Source: Xanthoparmelia taractica
Taxonomy: Eukaryota > Ascomycota > Lecanoromycetes > Lecanorales > Parmeliaceae
Direction: 5' to 3'
DNA: 64,000 bases
Assembly: GCA_033085395.1 (NCBI GenBank)
Contig: MU853184.1
Location: 1-64,000 of the forward strand
Of this stretch, positions 24,713 through 36,500 are shown one piece after another. Position 1 is the first letter of the stretch; each line of letters opens with the position of its first letter. The position numbers were made by a program, and so were the translations under genes. The notes under the pieces were generated by a model that did not search any database, was not told where the DNA came from, and saw only the letters and a list, made by a program, of their open reading frames with translations.

Positions 24713-27122
24713 ATGTCTCTGCCACGCCATGTGAGTTTCCTTTGTCCAGTCAATTACCCTGTCGCCAAATAATCTCATCAGCCATAGGTCGATCCGGATC
24801 AGATCATCCAAGCTTTGGTAGGCTTTTGTATCTGTCAGTGTCTGCTCGGTTAATGCAGACGAAACTAACTCGGTCTCGATAGCACGACCATCCCAGTAAA
24901 TCTCCTATTCATAATCCGCTTGACTGGTCTGGTCAGGTGAGTCGCTGCTAAGATTTCGACCGTTTATCAGGCAAAGCCCATAAACACTATGTCCATACAA
25001 AGAGTGCCGCGTCCACTGTGACAACACCCTACACTTCCCGCTATGCCAGTCAGCAAGAAATCTCTAAATTCACGATCCCAAAGGAGCGAGCTCCCGCAGA
25101 CGCTGTGCATCAAATGCTGAAGGACGAACTGGACCTAGATAGTAGGCCTGATTTGAACTTGGCTAGCTTCGTAGGCACCTACATGGAGCGTGAAGCAGAG
25201 GCCTTGGTGATTGAAAATCTGTCCAAGAATATGAGTGATGCCGATGAGTATCCGGCCATGATGGCAATGCATGCCCGTTGTGTACGTCTTCTCGGGATTC
25301 GGTATTCCTTATCCACCCTCCCAGAACAAAGCCTGAAAGCGTATATGTTTCGAGACTGGCTAGTCAGTAGACACGTTGCGAGGCTAGAAACCGTCATTTC
25401 AACAACAATACTAATTCCGAAACCTCGGTATAGGTTTCTATCATCTCACATCTCTGGGGTGTACAGAAAGGTGAAAACGCAATTGGTTCTGCCACGACTG
25501 GTTCTTTAGAAGCCATCCACCCTGCCGGTCTTGCCATGAAGCGAAGATGGCAGGAAAAGCGTGATGCATAGAGCAAGGATAAACAAAGCCAAACATCATC
25601 ATGGGCTCAAATGCTCAAGTGGCTTTGGAAAAGTTTGCCCGCTACTTCGAGGTCGAAGCTAGAATCCTGGATGTTAGTGAGAATAGCAATTACAGACTCG
25701 ATCCCGAGCTGGTGAAGAAGAATATCGACGAGAACACCATTGGGGTGTTTGTTAGTAAGGCACTTCTCGGAATTCTTCCTTCCTGCTCGAGACAGCTTTT
25801 CGAGTCGCAAGATATGTCTGCAAATCCGTATATCCGCACATTTTACTCCCCAAAAATGCCTTATAAGTCACGTCCTCACCTACATGTATAAATGCTGACT
25901 CCAAAACATGGTAGTCATGGCAGCACGTACCCTGGTCACTATGAACTAGTGGAAGAGATTTCGAAATATCGGATGAGTATGAGGAAAAGACTGGGAAGAA
26001 CATCTCAATACATGTCGACGCGGCAAGCGGAGGCTTCATAGCTCCATTCACACATGCTCATGCTGGTGGACCGAAATGGTAAGCCGCTCCCCCAGCAGCC
26101 CATCACATTCTTTGGTACCTATACTTTTAATGCACATCAACTCGCTCGTAACCCCTAAAGTATCGCTGGGAATATCTCATACTAAGGACGAACAGGGATT
26201 TTGCGCTCCCTCGTGTCAAGTCCATTAACATGTCTGGCCACGGCTCGTATATGCAGGTAGTTTGAAAGCTATAATCGTGGTTACTGCACCCATGCTGACC
26301 AATACCAGGTGTCGATTGGATTACCTGGCGAGACGAGTCCTTCCTTCCCAAGCACTTGATATTCAAATTACATTACCTTGGCGGAACAGAAGAATCCTAC
26401 ACCCTCAGTTTTCCTCGCCTAGGCGCCCAGGTAATCGCTCAGTATTATAATCTTATTCACCTTGGCTTCGACGGGTTCAGAGCCATCATGGAGAATTGCC
26501 TTTCCAATGCCCGTCTCCTCAGCAAGTCTCTCGAAGCTACTGGCTAGTATACGTATCTTCCGCGTTTCAACTTCGCGTCAGGACCGGATGCTGAGGCTTG
26601 AGACATGCCTGGAGAATGGATGCTTTTCGAACATGCCCTAGGGCTCAACGCACCCTCTGAATTGCGCCATTTTGACTCTGAGGTTGTAATCTAGACACCT
26701 GTGTCTCCGACATTCATCGTAAGAACAAGAAGAAGTACGATTTCAACGAAGAGAACTAGACCAACGCGGACTACGTTGCGGGCCTCCCAGCGGTTGCTTT
26801 CCGCTTTTCTGATGCCTTCAAAAAGGACTACAGCCACGTCAAGCAAGAGAGCATCAGCACTCTCCTGCGTGCTAAGCAGTACATCATTCCCAATTATCCG
26901 CTTCCTCCCAAGGAGAAGAAGACGGAAATTCTGCGTATTGTGGTACGCGAGAGCATGTCGCTGGATCTTCTCGACCGCCTAATTACCGACATTATCGCCG
27001 TCACCGAGCAATTGATGGATGCTGATCCCATGGATTTATCAGCGTTCCAACCCGGTGCAACGAGCATCGAAAAGCAGTATCAGAGTAAAGGTGTCGACTA
27101 TGCTAACAAGTATAAGGTATAG
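24713..27122 (+). pseudogene. Glutamate decarboxylase pseudogene
   Basis: Intact homologues convert glutamate to GABA with pyridoxal phosphate. Family blocks run in order over the whole length: SPIHNPLDW, HKHYVHTKSAASTVTTPYTSRY, NMSDADEYPAMMAMHARC, IGSATTGS, NIIMGSNAQVALEKFARYF, HVDAASGGFIAPFTHAHAGG, LPRVKSINMSGH, LHYLGGTEESYTL, VKQESISTLLRAKQYIIPNY and DLSAFQPGATSIEKQ. The reading is broken. TAG stops interrupt homologous codons at 25569-25571, 26545-26547 (Trp to stop) and 26756-26758. Frameshifts lie near 25575-25595 and 25966. The SGHKYG lysine codon is deleted near 26241. Several introns are still recognisable. The exon 3/4 junction near 24955 is also out of phase unless a weak GTCAGG donor is used. 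It cannot make an active enzyme. Confidence 0.93.
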
Positions 27123-27996
27123 AGACCAATGAGCAAGGGCGTTCACCGTACTGTCTGCTAGCCGAAGCGGCTAGGTGTCCGGGATCAAGGTAAGAAGAGG
27201 ATATAGGTAAAGTCGCACAATGAATGAGAAGTACTTGATTAGAGATTGTACATACAATAGCACACGGACTCCGATTAGAGCATATCAAAGATGAACACAG
27301 AGACTTCGGATTCTGAGAGGTTTACAACCCGTCTTTCAATCGACTTCACACGGTTAGAATATATGGTATAGCGAGTGAGGCGGGGATCCCTAGGCTATTT
27401 GAAGGCGATGTCCAGCAGAGATGGTTGAGTAAGAATTCCTTGTCGTATGACCCTGTCGCGCGGTCAAGGCAGCCTCCTCAATCTTGACCTCAATCCGTAG
27501 CCTCACCTCGCCCGTGTTCGATCAATTCGTTCTGTGCTGCCCTTGGCAACATCTAGAGTAAGAACAATGGCGAGCATTATTCTCCTTTCCTTTCATCGTA
27601 CAGATCCAAGCACGCTGGTGTCAAGCTTTTCGGGATGTATAGTCTTGGAACGGCATGGGGTATACTGCTCGAAGAAAAAGAAGACGAGGAGTTCGCATGC
27701 CCAGAAAAAACAATTCCCACCCTCGAGCTTTTCAGACAATGGCGACGAGGTACGGTTCCATGTGGAACTACACATGGAAAACGGTGAACGCAAGAAAAAG
27801 GGTAGAGCGTTAAGGACAGTACCCGTCACCAAAATAGACCCGTATATTCGGTATTACATTCTGACACCTTTGGACCCATTCCATCCCCGCCTGACACCAA
27901 TCCGTTAAGTCTCGCAGTTCCGGACCGCAGAGTTCAGACCTATTCCACACGTTGCCTTTTGCCCCATGCGCTGTTCAATCATACACGGTCTCACGC
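27123..27996. other. Intergenic between GAD pseudogene and ammonium transporter
   Basis: A plus-strand frame of 124 codons (27534-27908) has a Lys-rich middle and no family resemblance; I do not support it as a gene. The remainder is the 3' flank of both neighbours, which converge here. Confidence 0.5.
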
Positions 27997-29828
27997 TTAT
28001 TTCTGGTGCTTCTCCACTTTCTCGTAAGTCACACCATGCCTATCGCCTCCCACCCCGGTATGCTTCTCCCCGCTCTCTTGGCTACTACTTTCACCCGGCT
28101 CCCTACCCATGATCATGTCCTTCTGTTCCGTAATGCCATATCTTTCATGCTGCGGTAGATTGACCTCACCCTTTCGCGGATCTGTACTCGCCGGCGTCCA
28201 CGCCAGGTAATCTCGCCTGACCTCAACGTAGTCGTAAGCGAATTCACCAAGTTGGTCATCGTCCATGCCCAAGAGCTCGGCTTCTTCCGACGCCCGCAGA
28301 TGGAGTCCTGGGATGAAGTTGATGACATAGGCTAGGATGAGGCTCATGGTGAAGGACCACCCGGTTGCGGCAAGGACGTAAGCAAGCTGAACGTAAAACG
28401 AGCGGTAATTGTGGTTGATCCAGCCGCCGGTGATGATGCCTGTATTGACACCATCAAGTCCGATGATGTAGGTTGCGCTGAATAATGCATTGGCCATCAA
28501 ACCGAGCATACCCGCAACGCCGTGCTCAGCGAAGATGTCCAAAGAGTCGTCGATTCGCAAGTAATATTTCACTACACTATATTAGATGGGCAAAGACAAC
28601 ATTGCGGAGGGCTTACCCTTGGTAGCATAATTGCAGACCACTCCTGCAACGACGCCTAGAACTATCGACCCCCAGGGCGTGCAGTATCCCGATGCAGGCG
28701 TGGCAGCAACGAGACCGGAAATAGCGCCTGAGCACCAACCAACCATGGACCACTTTCTCGCCAATCTCCAGTCGAGAATCACCCACGTTGCGGAAGCGAA
28801 CATGGCCGTAAGATTGGTATTCCAGCAGGCTTGCACCGCTCTCAGGTTGGCCCCAAACGAAGACCCTCCATTGAATCCCAGCCAACCGAACCAAAGGAAG
28901 ACGGTGCCCAATACAATCAGTGAGACATTGTGTGGGCGGAAATTTGCCATCATCTTCTCCTGGCGTTTACCAAGTACGAGAGAGTATGCCAGAGCGGACA
29001 TGCCAGAGCCTATCTCGACGGGCCCGCCGCCGGCATAATCCATGACACCATAATTAAAAGCCCAGCCGTTGATATTCCAAGCCCAACAAGCGATTGGACA
29101 ATAAACAAGTGTAGCCCAACAAAAAAGGAAGACGAGCATGGGGAGCACACGACCACGCTCAGCGATGGCGCCTGCTGTTATGGCGGCTGTGGTGGCGCAG
29201 AACTGCAGCTGTAGGGAGACATCAGCATACAGTGAACGGGTAGAAGAGCCGAATGCGGGAAGTACCTGATAGAAAGAATACAGCAACTCTGGTATTAATG
29301 GCGACCCAGGACTCGGGGCACCGAGCGTGTTGGTCAGGCCAAAGTGCTTCAGATCCCCAATGAAACCGCTTGTGCCTTGCGCGGAGAACGCCAGGGAATA
29401 ACCCCAAAAGTACCATTGGAATGTAATGACGGAGAAGGAGGCCATGGTGATCCAAATCATGGTGAGAGCGGATTTCCTCCGTGCCAGGCCCGAGTAAAGA
29501 AATCCCAAGCCCGGTATCATGACGACGACCATGGCGGAAGCGACAATAATGTACGCTTGGTCGCCCGGGGAATACCATTGATTCAGATTGTCCACCGCTG
29601 GACTCTGGGTTAGCTAGTCCGATTCCACAAGTGGGCGAGCAGCTTGGGCCGAGGGTTTTGGGGGGGGGGGGAATTGTCAATCATGGCAAATTGGATAGGT
29701 AAATGAAGATGGAAAGTGGACTGACCAGAGTCACCACCGGAGAGAGGATCGGTGCCATTGAAAGTGGCTGGTGCTCCAATCCATGAATAGGAAGGGGCAA
29801 AGCCGGTGGGAGCAGGATAGCTGGTCAT
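27997..29828 (-). CDS. Ammonium transporter, Mep1/Mep3 type
   Basis: This Amt/Mep/Rh-family protein imports ammonium across the plasma membrane. Exons are 29726-29828, 29266-29597, 28617-29208 and 27997-28571, encoding 533 residues. Conserved segments are GDQAYIIVASAMVVVMIPGLGFLYSGL, IAERGRVLPMLVF and the signature DYAGGGPVEIGSG. HGVAGMLG carries the second pore histidine. The first of the twin pore histidines is replaced by Glu (GGGPVE), as in Mep1/Mep3 and unlike Mep2. The C-terminal cytosolic tail is long and hydrophilic (about 120 residues). Introns are 128, 57 and 45 bp; the 57-bp one is in frame without a stop. The first intron contains a run of 12 C on the coding strand. The short N-terminus before the first span has an NGT sequon. 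Confidence 0.92.
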
Positions 29829-31128
29829 ATTGATGGGTTGGAGGCCGTGCCAAATTGCTCGGGTCTTTTGGTGGGCTTCTCAGGTTCTCAGGCCCAAGAT
29901 GATGCCAAGGATTGACAGCTTTGTTGGGCGTGAGATATCAAGGGGGGAGAAGGGGGAATAGAAGAAGGAGAAAGATGAAGAGATCCGGGGGATGGATGTA
30001 GTTTATCATTGTTCGTTTTTTTCTTGGAGTACTAAGGTAAGTAGTTCGGTAGGACTAGATCTTAGTTGATAGTTCTGATTGCTCGGGGGGGCCATCTGTG
30101 ACTGTGATACGTGATACATCTTCGAGAGGTGGCTTATCAGGCAGGCGCAAGGTAAGGTAAGGTAAGCATGGCATTTTCCAGAAAGGCCCGTGTTTAGCGT
30201 ATAAAATTAAATTTATAAGGTAGTTAATATTAGAAGTCTGATAAGTACCTCAAAGTATACTTGTGTCAAGTATCCAACGCCATTCGGCCAATTTACAGGT
30301 TCTTTCCAACCAATGAAACCATTTGTATGCTGCAATTGATTCAGCAAGATTCAGCATCTTCAGTCCTGAAACCAAGGTAGTACAGCAGTATTCTAAAGTA
30401 TGAACGAATCACTTGGTCCATGACTGATGTAAGTAATCTCCTTCTTTTTGCTGGCGTGGGAGATATCTCCCGCATACTTTTCGAGCCCGCCCATGACTAA
30501 GGTATTCGTGTGGGGTGGTCTTGGCAACCCTTTATGTTCTTGTGAATTCTTGAATGTTGATTGGCTCAATTCGGCCTTATCTTTTTCCTTATCTTGACTT
30601 CGGGTAACTGTGTAATGCCAAGCCTCTAAATCGTACCTCAACTTGCTCAAGTCAGATCCGTGCTCGGCATGTTGCAAACATGCAGCAAAATCCATTGCCA
30701 TGCCCGGCCTCTGGTAGGCTCGGTGAAGAATGCAATTGGTCGCTGATGGATTCACAGTAGAATAAACTGTTTATGTTTACCAAGATAATAATATTATCAT
30801 CATCATCATCATCATCGTCAAGGGAAAAAAAAGAAACGTGACTTATTAGACTTCTCCGCGCCGCACGACTAAAAGGTACTTGCTCTCATCATACCTTAAA
30901 CCCTGATGTGGGTCCCCGGCCCATGTGGTCAATTAATATCAAGCTTATTGACATGAATGTTTTACATTCATAATTACTTGAACATGTCATTGTGATTTTT
31001 GATTTGATTATTATCATTTTTATTACGAACTACTACTTACTATTCTTATCATTGAGTCTTCATATCCGTCTTGATGCTTCCCCCTTCTATCCCAACGACA
31101 TAACCATATCCTCCCTCTCCTCCTCTAC
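29829..31128. other. Ammonium transporter promoter and intergenic DNA
   Basis: This is 1.3 kb upstream of the ammonium transporter, up to the 3' end of the Cys-rich gene. It holds three TGATAA sites, a GGTAA short tandem near 30150-30165 and an ATC trinucleotide run near 30795-30815. A 120-codon minus-strand frame at 30393-30755 has no recognisable family and is not supported. Confidence 0.6.
30003..30244. promoter_or_regulatory. Three candidate GATA-factor (AreA/NIT2) sites
   Basis: TTATCA at 30003-30008, TTATCA at 30134-30139 and TGATAA at 30239-30244 match the HGATAR core bound by fungal nitrogen regulators of the AreA/NIT2 type. They lie 175-415 bp upstream of an ammonium transporter ATG, a gene class known to be nitrogen-regulated. 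The hexamers are short and could occur by chance. Confidence 0.45.
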
Positions 31129-32232
31129 CTATTCCTCCCAATCCTCACCCTCTGCTAGCAGATCGGGCGGCGACAACGCGACTCCAATCCCGCCAGCTGT
31201 CCACTCCCATGTACTGCTCATTGCTGAAATCACCAAATCGTCATTCGCCAGAGATGCCGCAACGCTGTCGTCCTGCTCCAGCCTGAAGTCGAATGGCACT
31301 GAAAGTGCCTCTGCCTCTGACGGACTTTCTCCCGCTTCTTCTCTTATCCAATCCGTCCTGTCAACTTCTTCTTCCCGTACCTTATTAATCCGGGCTGACC
31401 TTTGTTGGTTCCTTGGCGTCGTAAGCTTCATCTGCCCTTCTCCCACAATCTCACCACCCTCGTCAGCGTCATTCGTGGAGCTCGAGAAGTCCATGACTGG
31501 GTAGTGGAGGCCCAGGCCATTCCATTTTGGTGGTGCGTCGACGGACGGTGATGCTTTCTGGTCCTCTTCTTCTATCGCTGGCAAAATCGTCTTGGCTCCT
31601 TGCGTTGTGCGCCTATCTGCCGTCTTTCTCACTTTACGCACATGATTATCGGTACCTTTTTGAAATGCTAGCTTGTCATTAACCGACGAGGCGTCCGGCT
31701 CCTTGTCGAGACAGCTAGGATCACGATATGCAACCCCCGTGTCCTGAGCAGCATGCTCTTCCTCCCAATGACACGAACTGGGGAAATTGCAATCATCCTC
31801 GCAGTGTTTGTTGCCAAACCTTCTAATATGGCCAGTTGTCGCGCGTTTCCATCTATTGAAATCTTCCCAGCCACTGTAGTCAAATTCACTAACACAAGCT
31901 CTGTGCTTCCTCACCTTGCCGCTGATTTTGTCGACGGTAGCGCCCCCGCAAAAGTAGTGGCCATCAAGAAGGCACCTTCTCGTGGCGCCCAGAAGGTAAC
32001 GCGTGTGGCATTTATGACAGGACCAGATCCATGGCATTGGAAGTGGAGGGGGCTCAGTTGCGCTTTGATTGCTCGTGTTGAAGGCATTCGTGGGCGTTGC
32101 TCGGGGGCTCGGTAGGCTCGGGAAGTGCAAAATGGTGCGAGGCGACGTAGGACTGGCAGGAGAAATTGGATCTAGAATTCCGCAACGACTGGAGGGCCCT
32201 GGCGCAGCAAAAGAGGTCCTTAGTCTGCCCAT
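31129..32232 (-). CDS. Cys-rich hypothetical protein (CHKC...CLLDGHYFC)
   Basis: This is a single-exon frame of 367 residues. I do not recognise a named family. Residues 68-97 contain a probable metal-binding cluster, WIWSCHKCHTRYLLG then RCLLDGHYFC (Cys 72, 75, 87, 95), followed by CVSEFDYSGWEDFNRWKR and a second Cys group (KHCEDDCNFPSSCHW). The CxxC...CxxDGHxFC spacing and the Trp-rich follow-up look conserved rather than random. The C-terminal half is acidic and low-complexity. A nucleic-acid or protein-binding zinc fold is possible, but function is unknown. The start is the first ATG of the frame. Confidence 0.7.
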   Translation of the reverse strand: MGRLRTSFAAPGPSSRCGILDPISPASPTSPRTILHFPSLPSPRATPTNAFNTSNQSATEPPPLPMPWIWSCHKCHTRYLLGATRRCLLDGHYFCGGATVDKISGKVRKHRACVSEFDYSGWEDFNRWKRATTGHIRRFGNKHCEDDCNFPSSCHWEEEHAAQDTGVAYRDPSCLDKEPDASSVNDKLAFQKGTDNHVRKVRKTADRRTTQGAKTILPAIEEEDQKASPSVDAPPKWNGLGLHYPVMDFSSSTNDADEGGEIVGEGQMKLTTPRNQQRSARINKVREEEVDRTDWIREEAGESPSEAEALSVPFDFRLEQDDSVAASLANDDLVISAMSSTWEWTAGGIGVALSPPDLLAEGEDWEE

Positions 32233-32818
32233 TTGCGGCGTTGAATAAAAGAACGAACCGGAATTGTTGGTGACGCAGGCGAGGAGGTGGCAAGAAGCCG
32301 AGAGGAAGGAGCTCCGAGACTGGACAGAAGAAGTCCGGCTTCTTCTGCTGCTTGCTAGGTTGTATGCTGTAAAGCAGAGGATGCTCTATCTGTTCTGTAT
32401 TGAAAAGTGGTCAAAGCAGAGCCGGCGGAACAGTGACGACTTGAACTAGAGGTAGGATGAAAAGAGATTGGAAACGTGGTGCACATGGCGGTCTTCCATT
32501 GTCTCTTTGTTGCTGCTTGAGAGGTCTCTATTCTTAGCGATGTGGTCAAGACATAGCTGTCTCCTTTGTTCCAACAAAGCTGTCGATAATCCATCCTCCC
32601 TTTGTGTCTCAATACGCACCAAAGGAGTGTCCAGAATCAACATCCAGGCGATAAAAGAGGATGAAGAGAGGACAAAGGTGATGTTCCAAACTGTAGGCTT
32701 CGTGTCCATCTAAGACGACGTGAGTAGTGGGGAGGGTGGTTTGCGGTGGCTTCAATCGTAGCATGTGTCTTGACATTCGTCACAGACCTTCCGTATATTT
32801 TCCACATCCTTACAGATC
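32233..32818. other. Intergenic, short uncertain frame
   Basis: A minus-strand frame of 87 codons at 32446-32709 begins with a hydrophobic segment (FVLSSSSFIAWMLIL) that could be a signal anchor. It has no recognised homology and I leave it uncalled. The gap is the shared upstream region of two divergent genes. Confidence 0.45.
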
Positions 32819-33126
32819 ATGATGAATATAGGCAAGAAATCAACCTGCCCAAATTGCCGTAAGCTTTCCACTTGCACCGCACGTCAACCGTACCGTCCCC
32901 TCATCCTTCCCCCCAACTGATCTCATGTCATTCTAAGCCACCTTTCTCAGAAGGCGCCACCTGGTTCGGCGGCAACACCTCGGAAATTCCCGACATTCTC
33001 GACATGTATCCCCGGAAAGAGTGGTGCACCTGTGAGCCCAAGATCGAGGTGGCGGGTAAAGAGTATCCACCCCAAGGCCAGAAAGCCGACTCTTGGGGAA
33101 AGCGGTACATTTCCATGTCCTTGTAA
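32819..33126 (+). CDS. Small CPNC / CTC protein, 71 residues
   Basis: Two exons, 32819-32858 and 32951-33126, join across a 92-bp intron with a GTAAGC donor, an AACTGAT branch-like site and a CCTTTCTCAG acceptor. The product begins MMNIGKKSTCPNCQGATWFG and ends in YISMSL. CPNC and CTCE make a possible four-Cys zinc site (C10, C13 and two Cys near residue 38). The splice is supported by the good sites and by the completed Cys pattern. I do not know a named family. Overlapping minus-strand frames have no such features. Confidence 0.5.
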
Positions 33127-33566
33127 CCGGAGATTGAGATGCGCAAGGTCGGCCAGAACTGATAGAGGATGTGCCACACAGGAAACGCGAACTACTGCGG
33201 CTCACGAGAGACAAAAGAGTCAAGTGGGCAAGAAGCTTTGGGATGATGGGGCCCGGAGGTGTGAATTTGGGCCCTGGTCTCTGATCGAGCAAGGCTTCAT
33301 GTGGTCTTCATGTCAAAGATTGGCATAGCCATGCGCAGTATCCGGATTCGATCTAACTAATTACAGGAGGATAGATATTTCGATATAGGTCAACTTGCTT
33401 ATGTGAAACTGTATAGACATGCCCACAGAAAGAGACCTTTTGATACACCTCGCTAGCTAGCCCACGATTTTTCAATTCCCTGCCAACTCCTAAGGTATGC
33501 AGTCATTAACTCGTTAAACGTGAAAAACAGTCACAGACCTCGTGATCAATCGCGCCTTAGCGCCTA
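33127..33566. other. Intergenic, 3' flank of leashin
   Basis: No coding frame, repeat or RNA gene was seen between the small CPNC gene and the leashin stop codon; the two genes converge here. Confidence 0.6.
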
Positions 33567-36500
33567 CTATATCATTCCTCCTTCTGTTCGTACGTCGCTC
33601 CCCGCAAAACTTGCCTCACTCCTTCCTCCCTGTGCGCTCAGAACCCTCACGGTCTTTTTCCCCTTGGACCCCTCCGCGGTCAGTACTTGGGCGGGGCAAA
33701 CCACAATCTGCTCGTCATCATCCTCGTTCTTGACTACCAGTGGGAAAAGTACCATTCTCACGACTGCCTGTTGTTCCTGTAGAGCCTCGTTCGAGGACGT
33801 AGCACCACTGCGCTCATTCATGGTAAGGGCGCTGAAGTACACTTTTCGAGCTAGGTCCCCGTTGGTATCGTACTCGGGCTGCAGAGGAGGTAGCATAGAG
33901 TACTCTGCACGCTGGGTTCGCATCTCAATCGACAAATCAACTGCCGCGTCTATGACTTTGCGGAGCGAATCCTGAATTTGGTCGACAAGATGAGATGGGG
34001 GTGGGAGGAAAGTAGCTAGTGTGTCATAGATCTCATGGACCACCGCCTCGGTATCTGTCATACGTTGGTTCTCAAACGCTTCTCGCTTCATTAACAATGT
34101 CAGAGTCGTTGCCCGCCACTTGTGCACAGCGCTTATAGGACCAACTCCCTGGAGCGTCTTTTCAAGGCTCTTGAGCTTCTGACGCTGTTCACGGTCCATG
34201 CCAAAGAGATAGCGGGTGAAGATGAATTCCCATATCATTGTCATGACCACCGACATGAAAACATCGCGCCTTTTTACGCGGTCGGAGAGATAGTCATCAA
34301 CATCGGAGCCATCCAAGATGGCATTTTCCATGCGATCCACAACCTTCTCGTCCTGGATTTCTCTGGCAAGGTAGCACGCTTTCATATCCGAGAACTTGGA
34401 GAACCTCAGTACCCACTGCTGAACGTGCTGGCAAAGCGATTGACATCGAGAATCAAAGTAGTCCTCGTCCCGTTCGACGAAATCATCACTGCTCCTGGAT
34501 GCTAGTAGTTGCTGTTGCAAATTTCGAACTTGCTGCTTGGCGTGTTCAAGTTCACTTTGCAATCGGCGCAACTCAATGTTCTTCTCCTCGAGGGCCACAG
34601 TTACCTCATGACGAACGATTTCTTCCATGCCAGTCGAGAGCTGAGTATGCTGCTCTTTGAGGTCTTCTAGCTCTCTCCTGGACTGTTGCCACTGCTCGTG
34701 GGTGTGTGCGTGCTCGGTCTGTAGCTGGTTATACCTCTGCTCGTGCTCCTCATCCAGACCACGGGAAGAGGCAAGTCCCTCGTTTACCTCTGCGAGATGA
34801 GCTGCCTGGTCGTGTAACTGCTCAATTATCCTTTTTAGTTCACTAACTTCAGAATCTTTTTGTGTGAGATACATCTGGCGCTCTTGCATGGCGTCTTGGT
34901 AAGCATGCCGTTCCTGGCTGTGGTCACGTGCTTGCTCCTGCAAAGCTTTCTCCGCAGTCAATTTCTGACTTGCCAATAGTCGGTTTTCCGAGACGAGTTG
35001 GTCAAGTCTGGCCTCGAGGTCCAAGAGGTGCATGCTTTGCCTTTTGCGCATGCTTGGTGGACGTGTCGGAGAGATTGGCGATTGCCCGCGCACATCACCC
35101 CAACCTTCCTGCAAAAGAAAGTGAATTAGTTTTTGGTCTGCTAAAGTATCATCACCGTTTAATAAAGATATGATATTGTCAACTTACATAGACATCCGTC
35201 ATATCGGCACGTGATTTGCCTTTATCAGTCACAGGGTCGTAGGTTGAAGAAGATGGAATAGCATTAAGATTATTGTCGAGTTCTGCATCAAATTCGCTGG
35301 CCTTTTTAGCGTGACTTTTAGCCTCATGTTTTTTGCTGGCACCCCGCAAATCCCCGCTAGCGCTACGGTCGACACGTCGCAACGGTGGTGTAGAAGTACC
35401 GGTACCTGTAGAACGATAACTCATTCCACTTGCTGATCGAACTGGATCCGGTGTCCGGATAATTGCATGAATGATATTGCTCTTCTCCGATCGCATGCTC
35501 CATGCACTCGCCGTTCGATGCTCCTCATGTCCATGGCCAGAAGGCGTTACAGCTGCCCGCCCGCTATGGCGACTTGACAAAGTCGACAACTGATCCGAGT
35601 TGCGGCTCCTGCTGCGCTCGTCTATTACGCCCTTCTCCTCTTCAGTCGCGGGCCAACAATGGTGTGAGATCGGATCATGAGTGGATACATATTCTCCGGG
35701 GACACTCCCTCCGACAGCTGGTGATCGTGTTCTTCGGCCATTGTCACCGCTTTCAGGAGAGCCAACGTCGGACAAAGCGCGCTTGTCTTTCTTATGCAGC
35801 GCTGACTCGTCTGCGCTATCCTCGGAAATTGGATTCAGTCTTCGGCGACCACGACCTTCGCTTGAACGTGGGCTTCTGGAAGGAGACCTTAAGTCGTCAT
35901 CACGACTTTGGGGGCCTCCAAACAAAGACGCCCCTGTAGCTTCACGCTGGTCTCCAGATATGCTGTAGCCTGTTAATTCTGGAGCATCGCCGGAAACATG
36001 ATCTGATTTGCCTTCCTTCGACACCTCTTTTGGCGATCCCTCACGCTTAAATGACCAAGTAGGCTTCCCACCCACGGGGTCATAAAGGGGCGCTAAGTCT
36101 CGATCCTGTGGTTTGGCGGCTATCTCCTCCCTTGCCGAAGGCGAGGAATCGAAGAGCACTGATGACCTGTCCTTGGTGGTAGAGCTCACCGGAGAAGGTA
36201 CTCGTGGCTCTGCTGCCATGGCTTGCCGGCGCCGCCGGCGCTGAATGTCAAAGCCAGAGTCCCCAGAGTCATCACTATCATAGGCAACCCCTGATCTCCG
36301 CCTCGAATGTTTCCGTCCCTCCCTTGGTCTGGAAATCGAGACATCATAGTCCGAATTAGCCTCTACAGATATCTCTAATGGATTCCTTGACGCCGATTCT
36401 TGACGCTCAGTCTCTTGAGCCCGGCTATGCTGAGGCTGTACATGTTCGACGTCTTCACCAGCAGTAATACCCCTTTCCCACTCCGTTGATGCGTCTAGAT

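Noticed and set aside
27534..27908. 124-codon plus-strand frame after the GAD pseudogene
   Set aside because: No family resemblance, low-complexity Lys-rich middle, lies in a 3' flank.
29660..29671. Run of 12 G on the plus strand
   Set aside because: Simple homopolymer inside intron 1 of the ammonium transporter; may be a sequencing-sensitive site but not a feature.
30393..30755. 120-codon minus-strand frame in the ammonium transporter promoter
   Set aside because: No homology, no splice pattern, odd composition; probably chance.
30992..31504. 170-codon plus-strand frame rich in Ser
   Set aside because: Antisense to the Cys-rich gene; Ser runs reflect Glu/Asp-rich coding on the other strand.
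32446..32709. 87-codon minus-strand frame with a hydrophobic start
   Set aside because: Could be a small secreted protein but nothing supports it beyond one hydrophobic segment.
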